Positions 36,652 through 45,895 of a DNA stretch of 64,000 nt are shown here, one piece after another. The notes beneath the pieces were generated by a model. It did not search any database. It saw only the letters and a list, made by a program, of their open reading frames with translations, and was not told the DNA's origin. Origin of the DNA: Coleofasciculaceae cyanobacterium (GTDB lineage Bacteria > Cyanobacteriota > Cyanobacteriia > Cyanobacteriales > Xenococcaceae); assembly GCA_036703275.1 (NCBI GenBank), contig DATNPK010000104.1, forward strand, positions 62,001 through 126,000. Direction: 5' to 3'. How positions within the stretch are numbered: the first letter of the stretch is position 1; each line of letters begins with the position of its first letter. Made by a program: the position numbers and the translations under genes.

Positions 36652-38373
36652 TTATTGATTACTAATATTTGTATTTGCTCCTTCACTCTGAGCCGTATTA
36701 ATTACGGGTAGATGAGTCAGAGGTACGGTGAAAGTAACTGTCGAACCCAAACCTTCTCCCATACTATAAAAAGAAATGCTTCCTCCCATCGCCTCGACTA
36801 GCTTTTGAGAAATAGCCAAGCCCAAACCAGTGCCAGCATAGGATTTAGTGCGTGAGCCATCAACTTGATAAAAGTTTTCAAACAGTTTATTTTGTTTTTC
36901 CAGAGAAACTCCTATTCCTGTATCGGCAACGCTGATTTTAACCATTCCTGGAAATTCTACACCTTGACATTTTATTTTCTTATTATTCACTTCGGCACTA
37001 ATTATAATGCCTCCTTCTTGGGTAAATTTGATGCCATTGCCAACCAGGTTTAACATTACCTGAAGCAGGCGTTGATAATTGCCATAGAGCGTTACAGGAG
37101 TAAGAGTTGCCGGATATTTGAGCTGAAAATTAAGGCCTTTTTGTTCTGCTTGAGTATGAATTAAATTATCTACATTATGAAATAGTTCATCTAGTTCGAT
37201 TTCGGTTAACTCTAATTCCATTTTGCCAGCTTCAATCTTGGCAATATCTAAAATGTCATTGATCAAATTAAGCAAATGAATGGAAGATTTATAGGCTTCT
37301 TCAATAAATTCTCGTTGTTCTTCGGCATTATCCGCCATGCCTTCGAGCAACAGCTTGAGAAAGCCAATAATACCGTTTAGGGGAGTACGCAATTCATGAG
37401 AGGTATTAGCCAGAAAATCACTTTTAAGGCGGTTTGCTTCTTCAGCTTGAATACTTGCCTGCTCGACTTCACGATAGAGCTTGGCTAAGGATACGGCTGC
37501 CTCTACCTGTTCGGCAATTTCCCGCAGCATTTCCATTTCTGCCGTTGTCCAATGGCGATAGCGATCGCACTGTTGTAAACAAATTAAAATATTATTTTCA
37601 CTCTGGCAATTGGTCGACATAACCAAAATAGACTTGCGTTGGAGAACATCTTGTTCAATAAAGTCTACCGCCAAGGGATAACTTGATTCCAACGCCTGTT
37701 GTAAATGAAGCTCATTGTGCCAGTCAACCTGATATTTAGTAGTCGAATCATATTTGGCATGATAATATTCTGCTTCTACCGATAGTCTAGTAATATTGTC
37801 ATAATTTGCCAAAAAAATTAGACAGCGACTAGCAGCAAAAGTTAAACCAACATTATCAACTGTTTGTTGATAAATGGTTGCTAAATCAAGACTACGGCGG
37901 ATCTGGTGAACGACCTCACTCAATAATTTTTGATAGCTATAAATTGCTGCTGGTGCTTCATTCTCAGCAAAAGAAAACATTTCTGCTTCTTCTAACAAAT
38001 GTCCGATAACTAAAACAGCCTGAGGTTCTCCTTTTAGGGGTAGTATGGGGCTAATAACTAGCTCAAAAGAATAGGAGGTTGCGCCAGATTGAAACAGACA
38101 GTAGCATTGTTCTGGTAAGCGACGTTTAATGGCACGGCGAATTTTTTCTAAATAAGCTAAAGAATCAACGGGGGCAAAAACTTGGCTACTTAAATGAGTA
38201 TTATAGCGATCGCTATCTAATCCGTGTTCCTCAGCTTTTGCCCACCAAAAAGAAAGATAATTGCCAGCAATATCCTGAGTAAAAACTAATTCTGCTCCCA
38301 AATGCTGCCATTCAATCTCGCTGACCGACATAGTGGTATTACTATTGAGTTTTGAATCAAATCTAGGGAGCAT
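36652..38373 (-). CDS. GAF-containing sensor histidine kinase
   Basis: The protein has an N-terminal PAS-like region (residues about 20-130), a GAF domain (about 160-300), a short coiled linker (EVEQASIQAEEANRLKSDF) and the kinase core. The phosphoacceptor His is in ANTSHELRTPLNGIIGF; the N box is near LQVMLNLVGNGIKFTQEG, and G boxes DTGIGV and GTGLGLAIS follow. No membrane segment is seen, so it is probably cytoplasmic. Its response regulator is not adjacent. The start is uncertain: ATG at 38373 is taken, a TTG at 38379 adds two residues, and ATG at 38331 (MSVSEIEW) is also possible. Confidence 0.88.
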   Translation of the reverse strand: MLPRFDSKLNSNTTMSVSEIEWQHLGAELVFTQDIAGNYLSFWWAKAEEHGLDSDRYNTHLSSQVFAPVDSLAYLEKIRRAIKRRLPEQCYCLFQSGATSYSFELVISPILPLKGEPQAVLVIGHLLEEAEMFSFAENEAPAAIYSYQKLLSEVVHQIRRSLDLATIYQQTVDNVGLTFAASRCLIFLANYDNITRLSVEAEYYHAKYDSTTKYQVDWHNELHLQQALESSYPLAVDFIEQDVLQRKSILVMSTNCQSENNILICLQQCDRYRHWTTAEMEMLREIAEQVEAAVSLAKLYREVEQASIQAEEANRLKSDFLANTSHELRTPLNGIIGFLKLLLEGMADNAEEQREFIEEAYKSSIHLLNLINDILDIAKIEAGKMELELTEIELDELFHNVDNLIHTQAEQKGLNFQLKYPATLTPVTLYGNYQRLLQVMLNLVGNGIKFTQEGGIIISAEVNNKKIKCQGVEFPGMVKISVADTGIGVSLEKQNKLFENFYQVDGSRTKSYAGTGLGLAISQKLVEAMGGSISFYSMGEGLGSTVTFTVPLTHLPVINTAQSEGANTNISNQ

Positions 38374-38516
38374 TGTCAAGTAGATTACATTTCACTGGAA
38401 TGCCAAACAAATTGGACGTCACACCTGAAACTATAACCTATAGATATCTGAGGTAGGGATTAGTCAGTAGATAGTGTTCAGTACTCAATTCTCAATTCTT
38501 TGCTTCATCCTGCCTC

Positions 38517-38765
38517 TTAGTCGTTCCATTCTCCTTGGGGTGGTACAGGAGGATTACGCTGAAAAGTTCGAGTCAGGTCAGTCTCGCCATTTCTCTCGCC
38601 TCTAAGCCACTGTTTAATCGCTGCTTCAATCACTCGACTGGGATCATTAGTCAGATGCTTAATCTGCTCCAGTACTTCTAAGTCTAAATCGATCGATACC
38701 TGAATTTTGTCTGGCATTCTAGTTTCGCCCTCGGATTTATTCTCGTTAGGGAGCTCATCATTCAT
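38517..38765 (-). CDS. Ribbon-helix-helix protein
   Basis: After an acidic leader, the middle RMPDKIQVSIDLDLEVLEQI and the later HLTNDPSRVIEAAIKQWL form one strand and two helices of the ribbon-helix-helix (CopG/MetJ-like) fold. The tail is Pro-rich (NPPVPPQGEWND). Such proteins act as small transcription regulators or as antitoxins. No toxin gene lies beside it, and the neighbouring stretch before it codes for nothing obvious. The internal ATG at residue 17 could be the start. Confidence 0.7.
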   Translation of the reverse strand: MNDELPNENKSEGETRMPDKIQVSIDLDLEVLEQIKHLTNDPSRVIEAAIKQWLRGERNGETDLTRTFQRNPPVPPQGEWND

Positions 38766-39138
38766 AAACGTTTTTCCTGATTCATTTTTTTATTTTACCT
38801 ATTAGACCAGAACCCTCGCTTAAAACGCGATCGACTTAAGAAAAATCTGCAATCTTATTGGAAATAGGTAAAAATGAACATTACAATTAGTTTAAACGAA
38901 TAGAGGTATGACCCCACATCGCCACGAAGAATTTGTCCGCAGATAAAGACTTGCACGCTTATCTTATAGCGAAGCGCAACGAGTTGCGCTTCTGTGATCC
39001 GTTGAAGAGACTGTTGCAAGAAGTTATGCCGTAGGCTTATCCTGATCGAGAAACCGCATCAAGATGCGTATCTACTAGGCACAAGGGAAAGCACTCCAAA
39101 TAATAACTTTTAAAAACTTTTAATTATTATAAATTTTT
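38766..39138. other. Intergenic region upstream of lepA with a perfect inverted repeat
   Basis: The DNA is GC-richer in the centre and contains GAAGCGCAA (38971-38979) and its complement TTGCGCTTC (38984-38992) with a four-base loop, plus a smaller CGCATC / GATGCG pair at 39055-39068. Neither is followed by a T tract, so a terminator is unlikely. The style resembles the modular repeat blocks but no shared module was found. The lepA promoter should lie in its distal part. Confidence 0.5.
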
Positions 39139-40950
39139 ATGACTGACGTTCCCGTCTCTCGCATCCGTAACTTCTCAATCATTGCTCATATCGATCATGG
39201 TAAATCTACCCTGGCAGATCGAATGCTGCAATCTACTGGCACCGTTGCCCAGAGGCAGATGAAAGAACAATTCCTCGACAACATGGATTTGGAGCGAGAA
39301 CGAGGAATTACCATCAAGCTACAGGCAGCTAGAATGAACTACACTGCCAAAGATGGGCAAAAATATGTTTTAAATCTAATTGATACTCCTGGTCACGTAG
39401 ATTTTTCTTATGAAGTATCGCGCTCTCTAGCTGCTTGCGAAGGCGCATTATTAGTAGTAGATGCTTCTCAAGGAGTTGAAGCACAAACTTTAGCTAATGT
39501 TTATTTAGCATTAGAAAACGATCTAGAAATTATTCCCGTACTCAACAAAATTGATTTACCAGGAGCTGAGCCCGAGCGCGTTGCTCAAGAAATTGAGGAT
39601 GTAGTAGGTTTAGACTGTACTGATATTATTCAGGCTTCAGCTAAGATTGGTTTGGGAGTTGACGATATTTTAGAAGCGATCGTGCAGCTAGTACCACCGC
39701 CCCAAAACACTATAGACGAACCTCTACGTGCGCTGATTTTTGATAGCTATTACGATGCCTATCGTGGAGTAGTTGTTTATTTTCGGGTTATGGATGGCAC
39801 GGTTAAAAAAGGCGATAACGTACGTCTGATGGCATCGGGGAAAGAATACGTTATTGATGAACTTGGAGTTCTTTCCCCAACTCAGGTGGAAGTTGATGAA
39901 CTTCATGCAGGGGAAGTAGGTTATTTTGCTGCTGCGATTAAAGCTGTAGAAGATGCCCGTGTCGGCGACACTATTACTTTAGTAGATACTCCTGCACTAA
40001 AGCCTTTGCCTGGATACACCGAAGCTAAGCCGATGGTTTTTTGTGGTTTGTTTCCCATAGACTCGGATCAATATTCTGACCTCAGAGAAGCCTTAGAAAA
40101 ACTGAAGCTTAACGATGCTGCTCTTTCCTATGAACCCGAAACCTCAAGCGCCATGGGTTTTGGCTTTCGTTGTGGATTTTTAGGGCTGCTGCACATGGAA
40201 ATTGTCCAAGAAAGACTAGAACGAGAATATAACCTCGAACTTATTACTACCGCACCTTCGGTCATCTATCGTGTTACCACCATAGAAGGGGAAGTAATGG
40301 AAATCGATAACCCTAGTCTTTTACCCGATCCTCAACAGCGCGAGAAGATTGAAGAGCCTTATATTAAGGTAGAAATTATTACCCCCGAAAACTACGTCGG
40401 TACCTTAATGGACTTGTGCCAGACTAGACGGGGAGTTTTTAAGGACATGAAGTATTTTACGCAAAACCGTACTTGTTTGATTTACGAACTTCCTCTAGCC
40501 GAAGTAGTTACCGACTTTTTTGACCAGATGAAGTCCCGTACTAAAGGTTATGCCAGTATGGAATACCAAATGTTAGGCTATCGTGCGGATCATTTAGTCA
40601 AGTTAGACATTCTCGTAAACAAAGATCCCGTAGACGCGCTTTCAACTATTGTGCATCGAGACAAGGCTTATTATGTTGGTCGAGCATTAACTGAAAAGCT
40701 CAAAGAATTAATTCCCCGCCATCAGTTTAAAGTGCCAATTCAAGCTGCTATTGGGGCAAAAGTTATCGCTAGTGAACACATTCCTGCCTTACGTAAAGAT
40801 GTTTTGGCTAAATGTTACGGTGGTGACATTTCTCGTAAGAAAAAACTACTGCAAAAACAAGCCAAGGGGAAAAAACGGATGAAAGCCATTGGTACAGTAG
40901 ATGTTCCTCAAGAAGCATTTATGGCAGTGTTGAAATTGGGCAAAGAGTAA
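39139..40950 (+). CDS. lepA: Elongation factor 4
   Basis: EF4 (LepA) is a ribosomal GTPase that back-translocates tRNAs or aids ribosome biogenesis. The G1 box [15 protein letters not shown] (residues 14-28), [18 protein letters not shown] and the four-domain layout without the EF-G domain IV are seen, with a LepA-specific C-terminus ([23 protein letters not shown]). The length of 603 is standard. The chosen ATG gives [21 protein letters not shown]. Monocistronic, after a repeat-containing leader. Confidence 0.96.
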   Translation: MTDVPVSRIRNFSIIAHIDHGKSTLADRMLQSTGTVAQRQMKEQFLDNMDLERERGITIKLQAARMNYTAKDGQKYVLNLIDTPGHVDFSYEVSRSLAACEGALLVVDASQGVEAQTLANVYLALENDLEIIPVLNKIDLPGAEPERVAQEIEDVVGLDCTDIIQASAKIGLGVDDILEAIVQLVPPPQNTIDEPLRALIFDSYYDAYRGVVVYFRVMDGTVKKGDNVRLMASGKEYVIDELGVLSPTQVEVDELHAGEVGYFAAAIKAVEDARVGDTITLVDTPALKPLPGYTEAKPMVFCGLFPIDSDQYSDLREALEKLKLNDAALSYEPETSSAMGFGFRCGFLGLLHMEIVQERLEREYNLELITTAPSVIYRVTTIEGEVMEIDNPSLLPDPQQREKIEEPYIKVEIITPENYVGTLMDLCQTRRGVFKDMKYFTQNRTCLIYELPLAEVVTDFFDQMKSRTKGYASMEYQMLGYRADHLVKLDILVNKDPVDALSTIVHRDKAYYVGRALTEKLKELIPRHQFKVPIQAAIGAKVIASEHIPALRKDVLAKCYGGDISRKKKLLQKQAKGKKRMKAIGTVDVPQEAFMAVLKLGKE

Positions 40951-41063
40951 TTGCTGGTCGGCGATCGCAATTTCGATTAACACTATGGGAAATCTAAAGA
41001 GTATGGCGATCGCTTTAACTAAATATTTTATATTTGAGAAGTATCCAGTCATAAGCTTGCGAT

Positions 41064-41645
41064 ATGAATACCTACACTCTTAATTTGAAACCTTTAGCTA
41101 ATCGCATTACTGTTGAACACTTTGAACAGTTATGTCAGCTTAATCCTGACTTAAAACTAGAAACAAATGATCGAGGAGAGTTACTCATTATGCCTCCCAC
41201 TGGCTATGAGACAGGAATGAACAACGCTGGATTGATCGCCCAATTTTGGAATTGGAATCGAAAATATAAGCTAGGTGTGGTGTGTGATTCTTCTACAGGT
41301 TTTATTTTAGCCAATGGTGCAATTCGATCGCCTGACGTAAGCTGGATAGCTAAGGAAAGAGTTAATCGTTTGACGAGAGAAGAGAAAACGAAGTTTTTAT
41401 CTCTAGCGCCAGACTTTGTTTTAGAGTTGATGTCACCAAGTGATCGCCTGGAAACGATTCAGGCTAAGATGAAAGAGTATCAAGATAACGGTGTTAAATT
41501 AGGCTGGTTAATCAATTCTCAACAGCAACAAGTAGAAATATATCGCTTGGGACAATCTACCGAAATATTAAACAAACCTCTTACTATGTCAGGAGAAAAT
41601 ATATTAATTGAATTAGTAATTGAGTTAGATTTTATTTGGGAATAG
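41064..41645 (+). CDS. Uma2-family putative endonuclease
   Basis: The fold is PD-(D/E)xK-like: LETNDRGELLIMPPTG, SPDVSWIAKERV (the Asp of PDV), DFVLELMSPSDR (Glu) and VKLGWLINSQQQQVEIYR (Lys region). Uma2/DUF820 proteins are abundant in cyanobacteria, with unclear biological role, possibly transposon- or restriction-related nucleases. Length 193 is normal. Its stop is followed by a gene-poor region. Confidence 0.85.
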   Translation: MNTYTLNLKPLANRITVEHFEQLCQLNPDLKLETNDRGELLIMPPTGYETGMNNAGLIAQFWNWNRKYKLGVVCDSSTGFILANGAIRSPDVSWIAKERVNRLTREEKTKFLSLAPDFVLELMSPSDRLETIQAKMKEYQDNGVKLGWLINSQQQQVEIYRLGQSTEILNKPLTMSGENILIELVIELDFIWE

Positions 41646-42037
41646 TTAGTATTGCTAGTAATTTAAAAAAAGCGCTCGCCTTTGCCATTTCAATTTGAGC
41701 AAGAGCGATCGCGTTCTAGGAATTACTTTAAATTATGAAACTTAACGCTGATTTTATCATCTAATATATTATTGTTATGGAAGGTGAAAAAGAAGATATA
41801 GATCGAATCGGTGAGCAAATTTTACTTAATGGGTGACGTTACTTATCATCACATCAGATGAATTCATTTGAATTGACTGATGATTGTTTGTTAGAGCTAC
41901 CGTAATGTTTTCTTGAATGTTTGTTGTACAAGTATTACTCATTACCTAGTACTGAAGTATTTGCCGAGAATCTCAGAGAAAAATTCCATTAATAAATTCG
42001 ACATTTTTGTACTGTTTTACTCCTGATATCAACATTT
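41646..42037. other. Gene-poor stretch after the Uma2 gene
   Basis: No supported frame. A 19-codon piece (MEGEKEDIDRIGEQILLNG, from about 41777) reads like the start of a lost gene but has no continuation. The stretch lies between a plus-strand gene and the convergent end of the kinase gene, so it may contain their terminators; none is clear. Confidence 0.3.
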
Positions 42038-43976
42038 TTATTCTCCTTGAATAATTTTAAGATTTTTTCTAGCTACTTCGTCGCCAAGATTAGCAGCTTT
42101 TTGAAAGTCTCTAATTGCCCCTTGCCTATCTCCTAAATGATTATGAAGAATATCACCTCGATTGTTATAAGCATCGGCATAATCTGAATTGAGAAGGATA
42201 GCTTGTGTATAATCTTCAATAGCTGCTCGATAATCTTTTAAGTCCAAGCGAATATTGCCTCTATTGAAATAGGATTCAGCAATATTATCGTTACGGAAGC
42301 GAGAACGAGTTAGCTTGAAGTTTTGATTTTTTTGCCCTAGACGAGCTATTTTCAAAGTAACTTGAGTATTAACTTCGCCACGAATTAGACTAGTTACATA
42401 ATCTAAATCTTTGTTAGCAGTAGATTTACCATTTACTTTCAAGATTCTGTCGTCTACTTTAATACCTTTCTTATAAGCTGAGGAATCTTTGAAAACTTCG
42501 GTAACCATAGGAAATTTATTTTTATCTTTTGTTAGTGAAATTCCTGCCCCGACGATATATTCTTCTATTTCTCTTTCAGCCAAATCTCGCTGCTGCGGCA
42601 ATTGTTGTTTTTCAGCTTCAGCTTGCTTTTCTTCTGCTTTGGTTTGTAAATAAGATGTCGTAAGTCCATAAATTGCGATTTTTGAAAATGCAACTAAAAT
42701 TGCAGCACTAGCAATTAACAATTTATTTTTATGTTTGACGATTATTGAAGGTGCTGTTTGAGCTACTTGTGATAGCTGCGTAGAATTCTGTTTGAATACT
42801 TGTGACTTAGATTGATAATTTTGATGTGTTGTTTGAGATGAAGAAGAAGGTGGTTTTTTCGGAAAGTACTTTTGTGTAATGTCACCTAATGCTCGATCAT
42901 CTTTCTGATATTTTATAGTTTCACTCTTTTTCGAGGGAATTCTAGCTTTTCCAATCCCACCAGGAAAAATATCAACCCCTAGATTAGCAACGCGATCGCA
43001 CCAACAACATTTACCATAATGCTTACTATAATGATGACTATCCACTTGGTTACAAACAGTTAGTTCATTAACTGCAACCTCTAAAGTGTTGTGCCAATCT
43101 AAAGCAGTAGGGCGTAGATGAGGTTTTGTATGTCCTTCGTTAAAACATTTGAGAAATAGCTTTTTAAGTTCTGGATGAACGACATCGAGGGGGATGGTAG
43201 TTTTGCTAGCGCGGATCGGACTATTATAAGCAGCATACCAATAGCCTTGTTTAATTAATTCAGTTTGTTCGGGAGATTCCCCTACACCAGTCCAGTTTCC
43301 AAAAAAAGGATGATAGCCAAATAGTAGATAATGAATTAATACTCCCAAGCGAAAGCGATCGTGTATTTCGGTTTGATTGCTAGTGTCAAAGTCTTTGCTT
43401 AAGAGTTCGGGAGGAGTAAAGCCTTCGGAATCTACGGTACAGCGATATACTTTACTAGATTGGGGATTTCGTACCTGAAAGGAATCAGTATCAATTACCG
43501 CAGTCATAGGGCGATCGTTTACAAGAATGTTCTCTAGCTTGATATCTCCCAAGACATATACCTTTGGCATGAATCTCTTGAATAATCCACGCGGTATTTA
43601 ATACCGTGACGTGGAGATAATACCAGTTAAAGCCTGGGGCGACTTTTTTACGCAGTCGGGGATTGTAGACACTAGAAAGCTGTTTACTATCTGCGATCGC
43701 TGGCATCAAAAAGCCGAGATATTTACTATTACTATCTTTAAGTAAATCCGATACCCAAGCAATAGAAACATGATTGTGACTCAACATCGGATCGGCTGGT
43801 GGGTTAGCCAGCATCACCTTCAGCTTGGCAATTCTAGCTGGGATGGGCTCATGATAAATTTTTGCTAGATAGCCTTTAAGATTAGTTTCCCAAACTTGTC
43901 CTTCGCCACTATCGGCAATCTGCTTGGTTAAAGATACAGGCTGATTATTACTGTGGCGGGTTAGAAGAACTATCAT
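42038..43976 (-). pseudogene. TerY-P-type protein kinase with PDZ and TPR domains, frameshifted
   Basis: Frame 1 (43976-43560) has the ATP-binding loop (DSGEGQVWETN), the beta strand YLAKIYHE and the helix NTAWIIQEIHAKG. Frame 2 from 43558 continues YVLGDIKLENILVNDRP (catalytic Asp, KxEN) and AVIDTDSF (DTD in place of DFG). Removing one base at 43559 joins them into about 645 residues. Downstream are a zinc-binding-like Cys/His patch (SKHYGKCCWCDRV), one membrane segment (LLIASAAILVAFSKIAIYGL), a PDZ domain (GAGISLTKDKNKFPMVTEVF) and two TPRs at the end. It overlaps the phosphatase gene by 29 bases. A frameshift or sequencing error is to be decided. Confidence 0.85.
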
Positions 43977-44838
43977 ATAAACACAAAAACAAGGTTTTAT
44001 CGTCGTCGGTGCGGGCGTTTAGCCTGTCTGAATTTAGGAAACTCAACAAGTATTCGTCTGACTCTTCCAAGTTGTTGGTTTCCCGTAGATATTGTTCTAG
44101 TGGTTGAAAGAAAGGAGTAAAAGGTGTCCAGTCACTCATGCGAATTGCTAATCTTTCTAGCCCATCAGTGGAAGCACAGACAAATTCTGGCTGTCCAGGC
44201 TGTACCGCTACTTTCATATCTTTTAAAGCATTACTCGAAGTAACAAAAGTAGTTTCGTTGATGTATTCCCCTTTATCGGGAGGAAAAAGTAGTTGTGGAT
44301 CTTGTTCGGGATAACGGACAGTAATAAAGCCATCGCCAATCTGCATTGCAGCTATTCCTTCAAAAGTTGCCACAACAATTAGCAAAGTACAGGCTAAATC
44401 GTCAATAGAATAATTATTGCTTTCCGCTTGGGTTGATAAAGCAGGTACTACTTGCTTAACAATTTTGCTAAAAAACTGATTAGCCTTTAATTCAGTAGGA
44501 GATTGAGCAATAGTAACAGCGGCATTGCTATTTTTCTCACTCTTGCCTAATAAATTCCAAGGCTTCCAGGCTGAGTTTGTTCTTTCCGTTTCCTTAACGC
44601 TATGAGAACCGTACAATTCGGTAATAGTAGCGATATCTTGAGCTGTGAACGTCTTTAAAACCGTATCCACAGCTAACTTTGCACCAATATTGCTATGTTT
44701 AGCACTACCAGCCCCATCTGCTACGACACCGATAATTGCATCATTAATAATTTTATAATCGCCATAATCCTGACAGGGCATCTGCTGCTTAGTATGACTC
44801 GTTCCAATTGCCGAACGAGCGATCGCTTTCGAGTTCAT
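43948..44838 (-). CDS. PP2C-family protein phosphatase of a TerY-P triad
   Basis: The PP2C core has GVVADGAGSAKHSNIGAKLAVD (the metal-binding Asp in VADGAG), LACTLLIVVATFEGIAAMQIGDG, ASTDGLERLA and the terminal DDKTLFLCLYD. It lacks a signal peptide or membrane segment. Position between a VWA gene and a kinase gene fits the known TerY-P phosphorylation triad, in which the kinase and phosphatase act on each other or a shared target. The stop is 29 bases inside the kinase start. It begins 123 bases downstream of the VWA gene. Confidence 0.9.
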   Translation of the reverse strand: MNSKAIARSAIGTSHTKQQMPCQDYGDYKIINDAIIGVVADGAGSAKHSNIGAKLAVDTVLKTFTAQDIATITELYGSHSVKETERTNSAWKPWNLLGKSEKNSNAAVTIAQSPTELKANQFFSKIVKQVVPALSTQAESNNYSIDDLACTLLIVVATFEGIAAMQIGDGFITVRYPEQDPQLLFPPDKGEYINETTFVTSSNALKDMKVAVQPGQPEFVCASTDGLERLAIRMSDWTPFTPFFQPLEQYLRETNNLEESDEYLLSFLNSDRLNARTDDDKTLFLCLYDSSSNPPQ

Positions 44839-44857
44839 TAGTTCTCCTTTGTGTTTA

Positions 44858-44945
44858 AAGTCCCCCAGACTTGGGAGATTTAGGGTGGGTGGAAATGCTT
44901 CTGGCTAAGAAGCTTATTCCACACCCACCCGAAGGGGGCGTTTCA
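44858..44945. repeat. Large imperfect hairpin between VWA and PP2C genes
   Basis: GGGTGGGTGGAA (44883-44894) pairs with TTCCACACCCACCC (44917-44930) with a two-base bulge, and an inner stem GCTTCT / AGAAGC (44897-44902 / 44908-44913) extends it. CCCCC at 44862-44866 and GGGGG at 44935-44939 extend the outside. The style (CCCCCAGA...GGGGG) is like the C5/G5-rich palindromes common in cyanobacterial intergenic DNA. It may act as an attenuator inside the operon or be a mobile miniature element. Confidence 0.7.
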
Positions 44946-44961
44946 AATTTAACTTACTCAT

Positions 44962-45621
44962 TTATGTAGTAATTTGACCCCAACCAACCGCAGGTAAAGC
45001 CACCATCGAACCACCTACCTTACTACCTGAAACTCGTTTCATGGAGGTAGATAACCATTGGAATATTGAGGTAAAATCCAAACCGTTAAGCAGTACGGGA
45101 GGACGTTCGGGCAAAGCAATTTGTCGTAGTTTGTTCATATCTGCTCCTGCTACACCCACAGCAAAAAACAGCATTCTACGTTGTGCTTCCATTTCTCTGA
45201 TTCTTTGTGCCGCATTGTGCCAACTGTCTGTAGGTGCGCCATCGGTAATTAAGAACACCCAAGGGCGATAATATTGAACCCCATTATTTTTATAGGTTTC
45301 TTTGCGTTGTTCCATTAAATCCAAAGCATATTCGATCGCTTCTCCCATTGGAGTAACACCATCGGCAGTCAGTCTAGGGGATAAAAACTCATCAATAGTT
45401 ACAAAATCCTGAGTTAAGCGCACAGGGCCAAATGTCACCAGGGCAACTTCTACTCGTAAAGATGCAATTTCATCTTTATACACATCCTTCTGGAAAGCAG
45501 CTAAACCAGTATTTAAAGCATTTATTGGTTCTCCTTGCATCGAACCAGATGTATCGCACAACAAAATTACTGGGCAACGTGGTTCGGGATTTTCCACAAA
45601 TTCTGGTAATCCAATAGGCAT
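44962..45621 (-). CDS. TerY-like VWA protein
   Basis: The von Willebrand A domain starts directly: PVILLCDTSGSMQGEPI contains the MIDAS DxSxS, TPMGEAIEYALDLM the MIDAS Thr, and ITDGAPTDSW the Asp. The ATG at 45621 (MPIGLPEFVENPEPRC) is preferred; a longer frame from 45678 would add 19 residues of unlike composition. TerY-type proteins are scaffold-like VWA modules in tellurite/stress systems and in phosphorylation triads. It is the first gene of the leftward VWA, PP2C and kinase set. Length 219. Confidence 0.9.
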   Translation of the reverse strand: MPIGLPEFVENPEPRCPVILLCDTSGSMQGEPINALNTGLAAFQKDVYKDEIASLRVEVALVTFGPVRLTQDFVTIDEFLSPRLTADGVTPMGEAIEYALDLMEQRKETYKNNGVQYYRPWVFLITDGAPTDSWHNAAQRIREMEAQRRMLFFAVGVAGADMNKLRQIALPERPPVLLNGLDFTSIFQWLSTSMKRVSGSKVGGSMVALPAVGWGQITT

Positions 45622-45895
45622 CTTAAATTCTTTGTAGTATAAAATTCTTAACTTGATCAAGGCTGAAATGTTTTGCATTTCTCATTACCTATAGTTAAGA
45701 TGCCCAAATAATTGAGGAAATTCTCAGGTTTTGCAAGTAAAAAATCGTGATTAATCAAGTTTTAAGCACTTTTAATTTGAAAAACCCGTTAGAAAATACT
45801 TTTTTGTTTATGTAGAATAATTGGAAAGCTTAGAGTCTAAGACCTAAAACGCTAACACCTTAAAAACTTATAAATCAAATTAATAATATTAAAAA

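Noticed and set aside
38971-38992. Perfect 9-base inverted repeat upstream of lepA as a terminator
   Set aside because: There is no T tract on either side, so a terminator is unlikely; kept only as a structural note.
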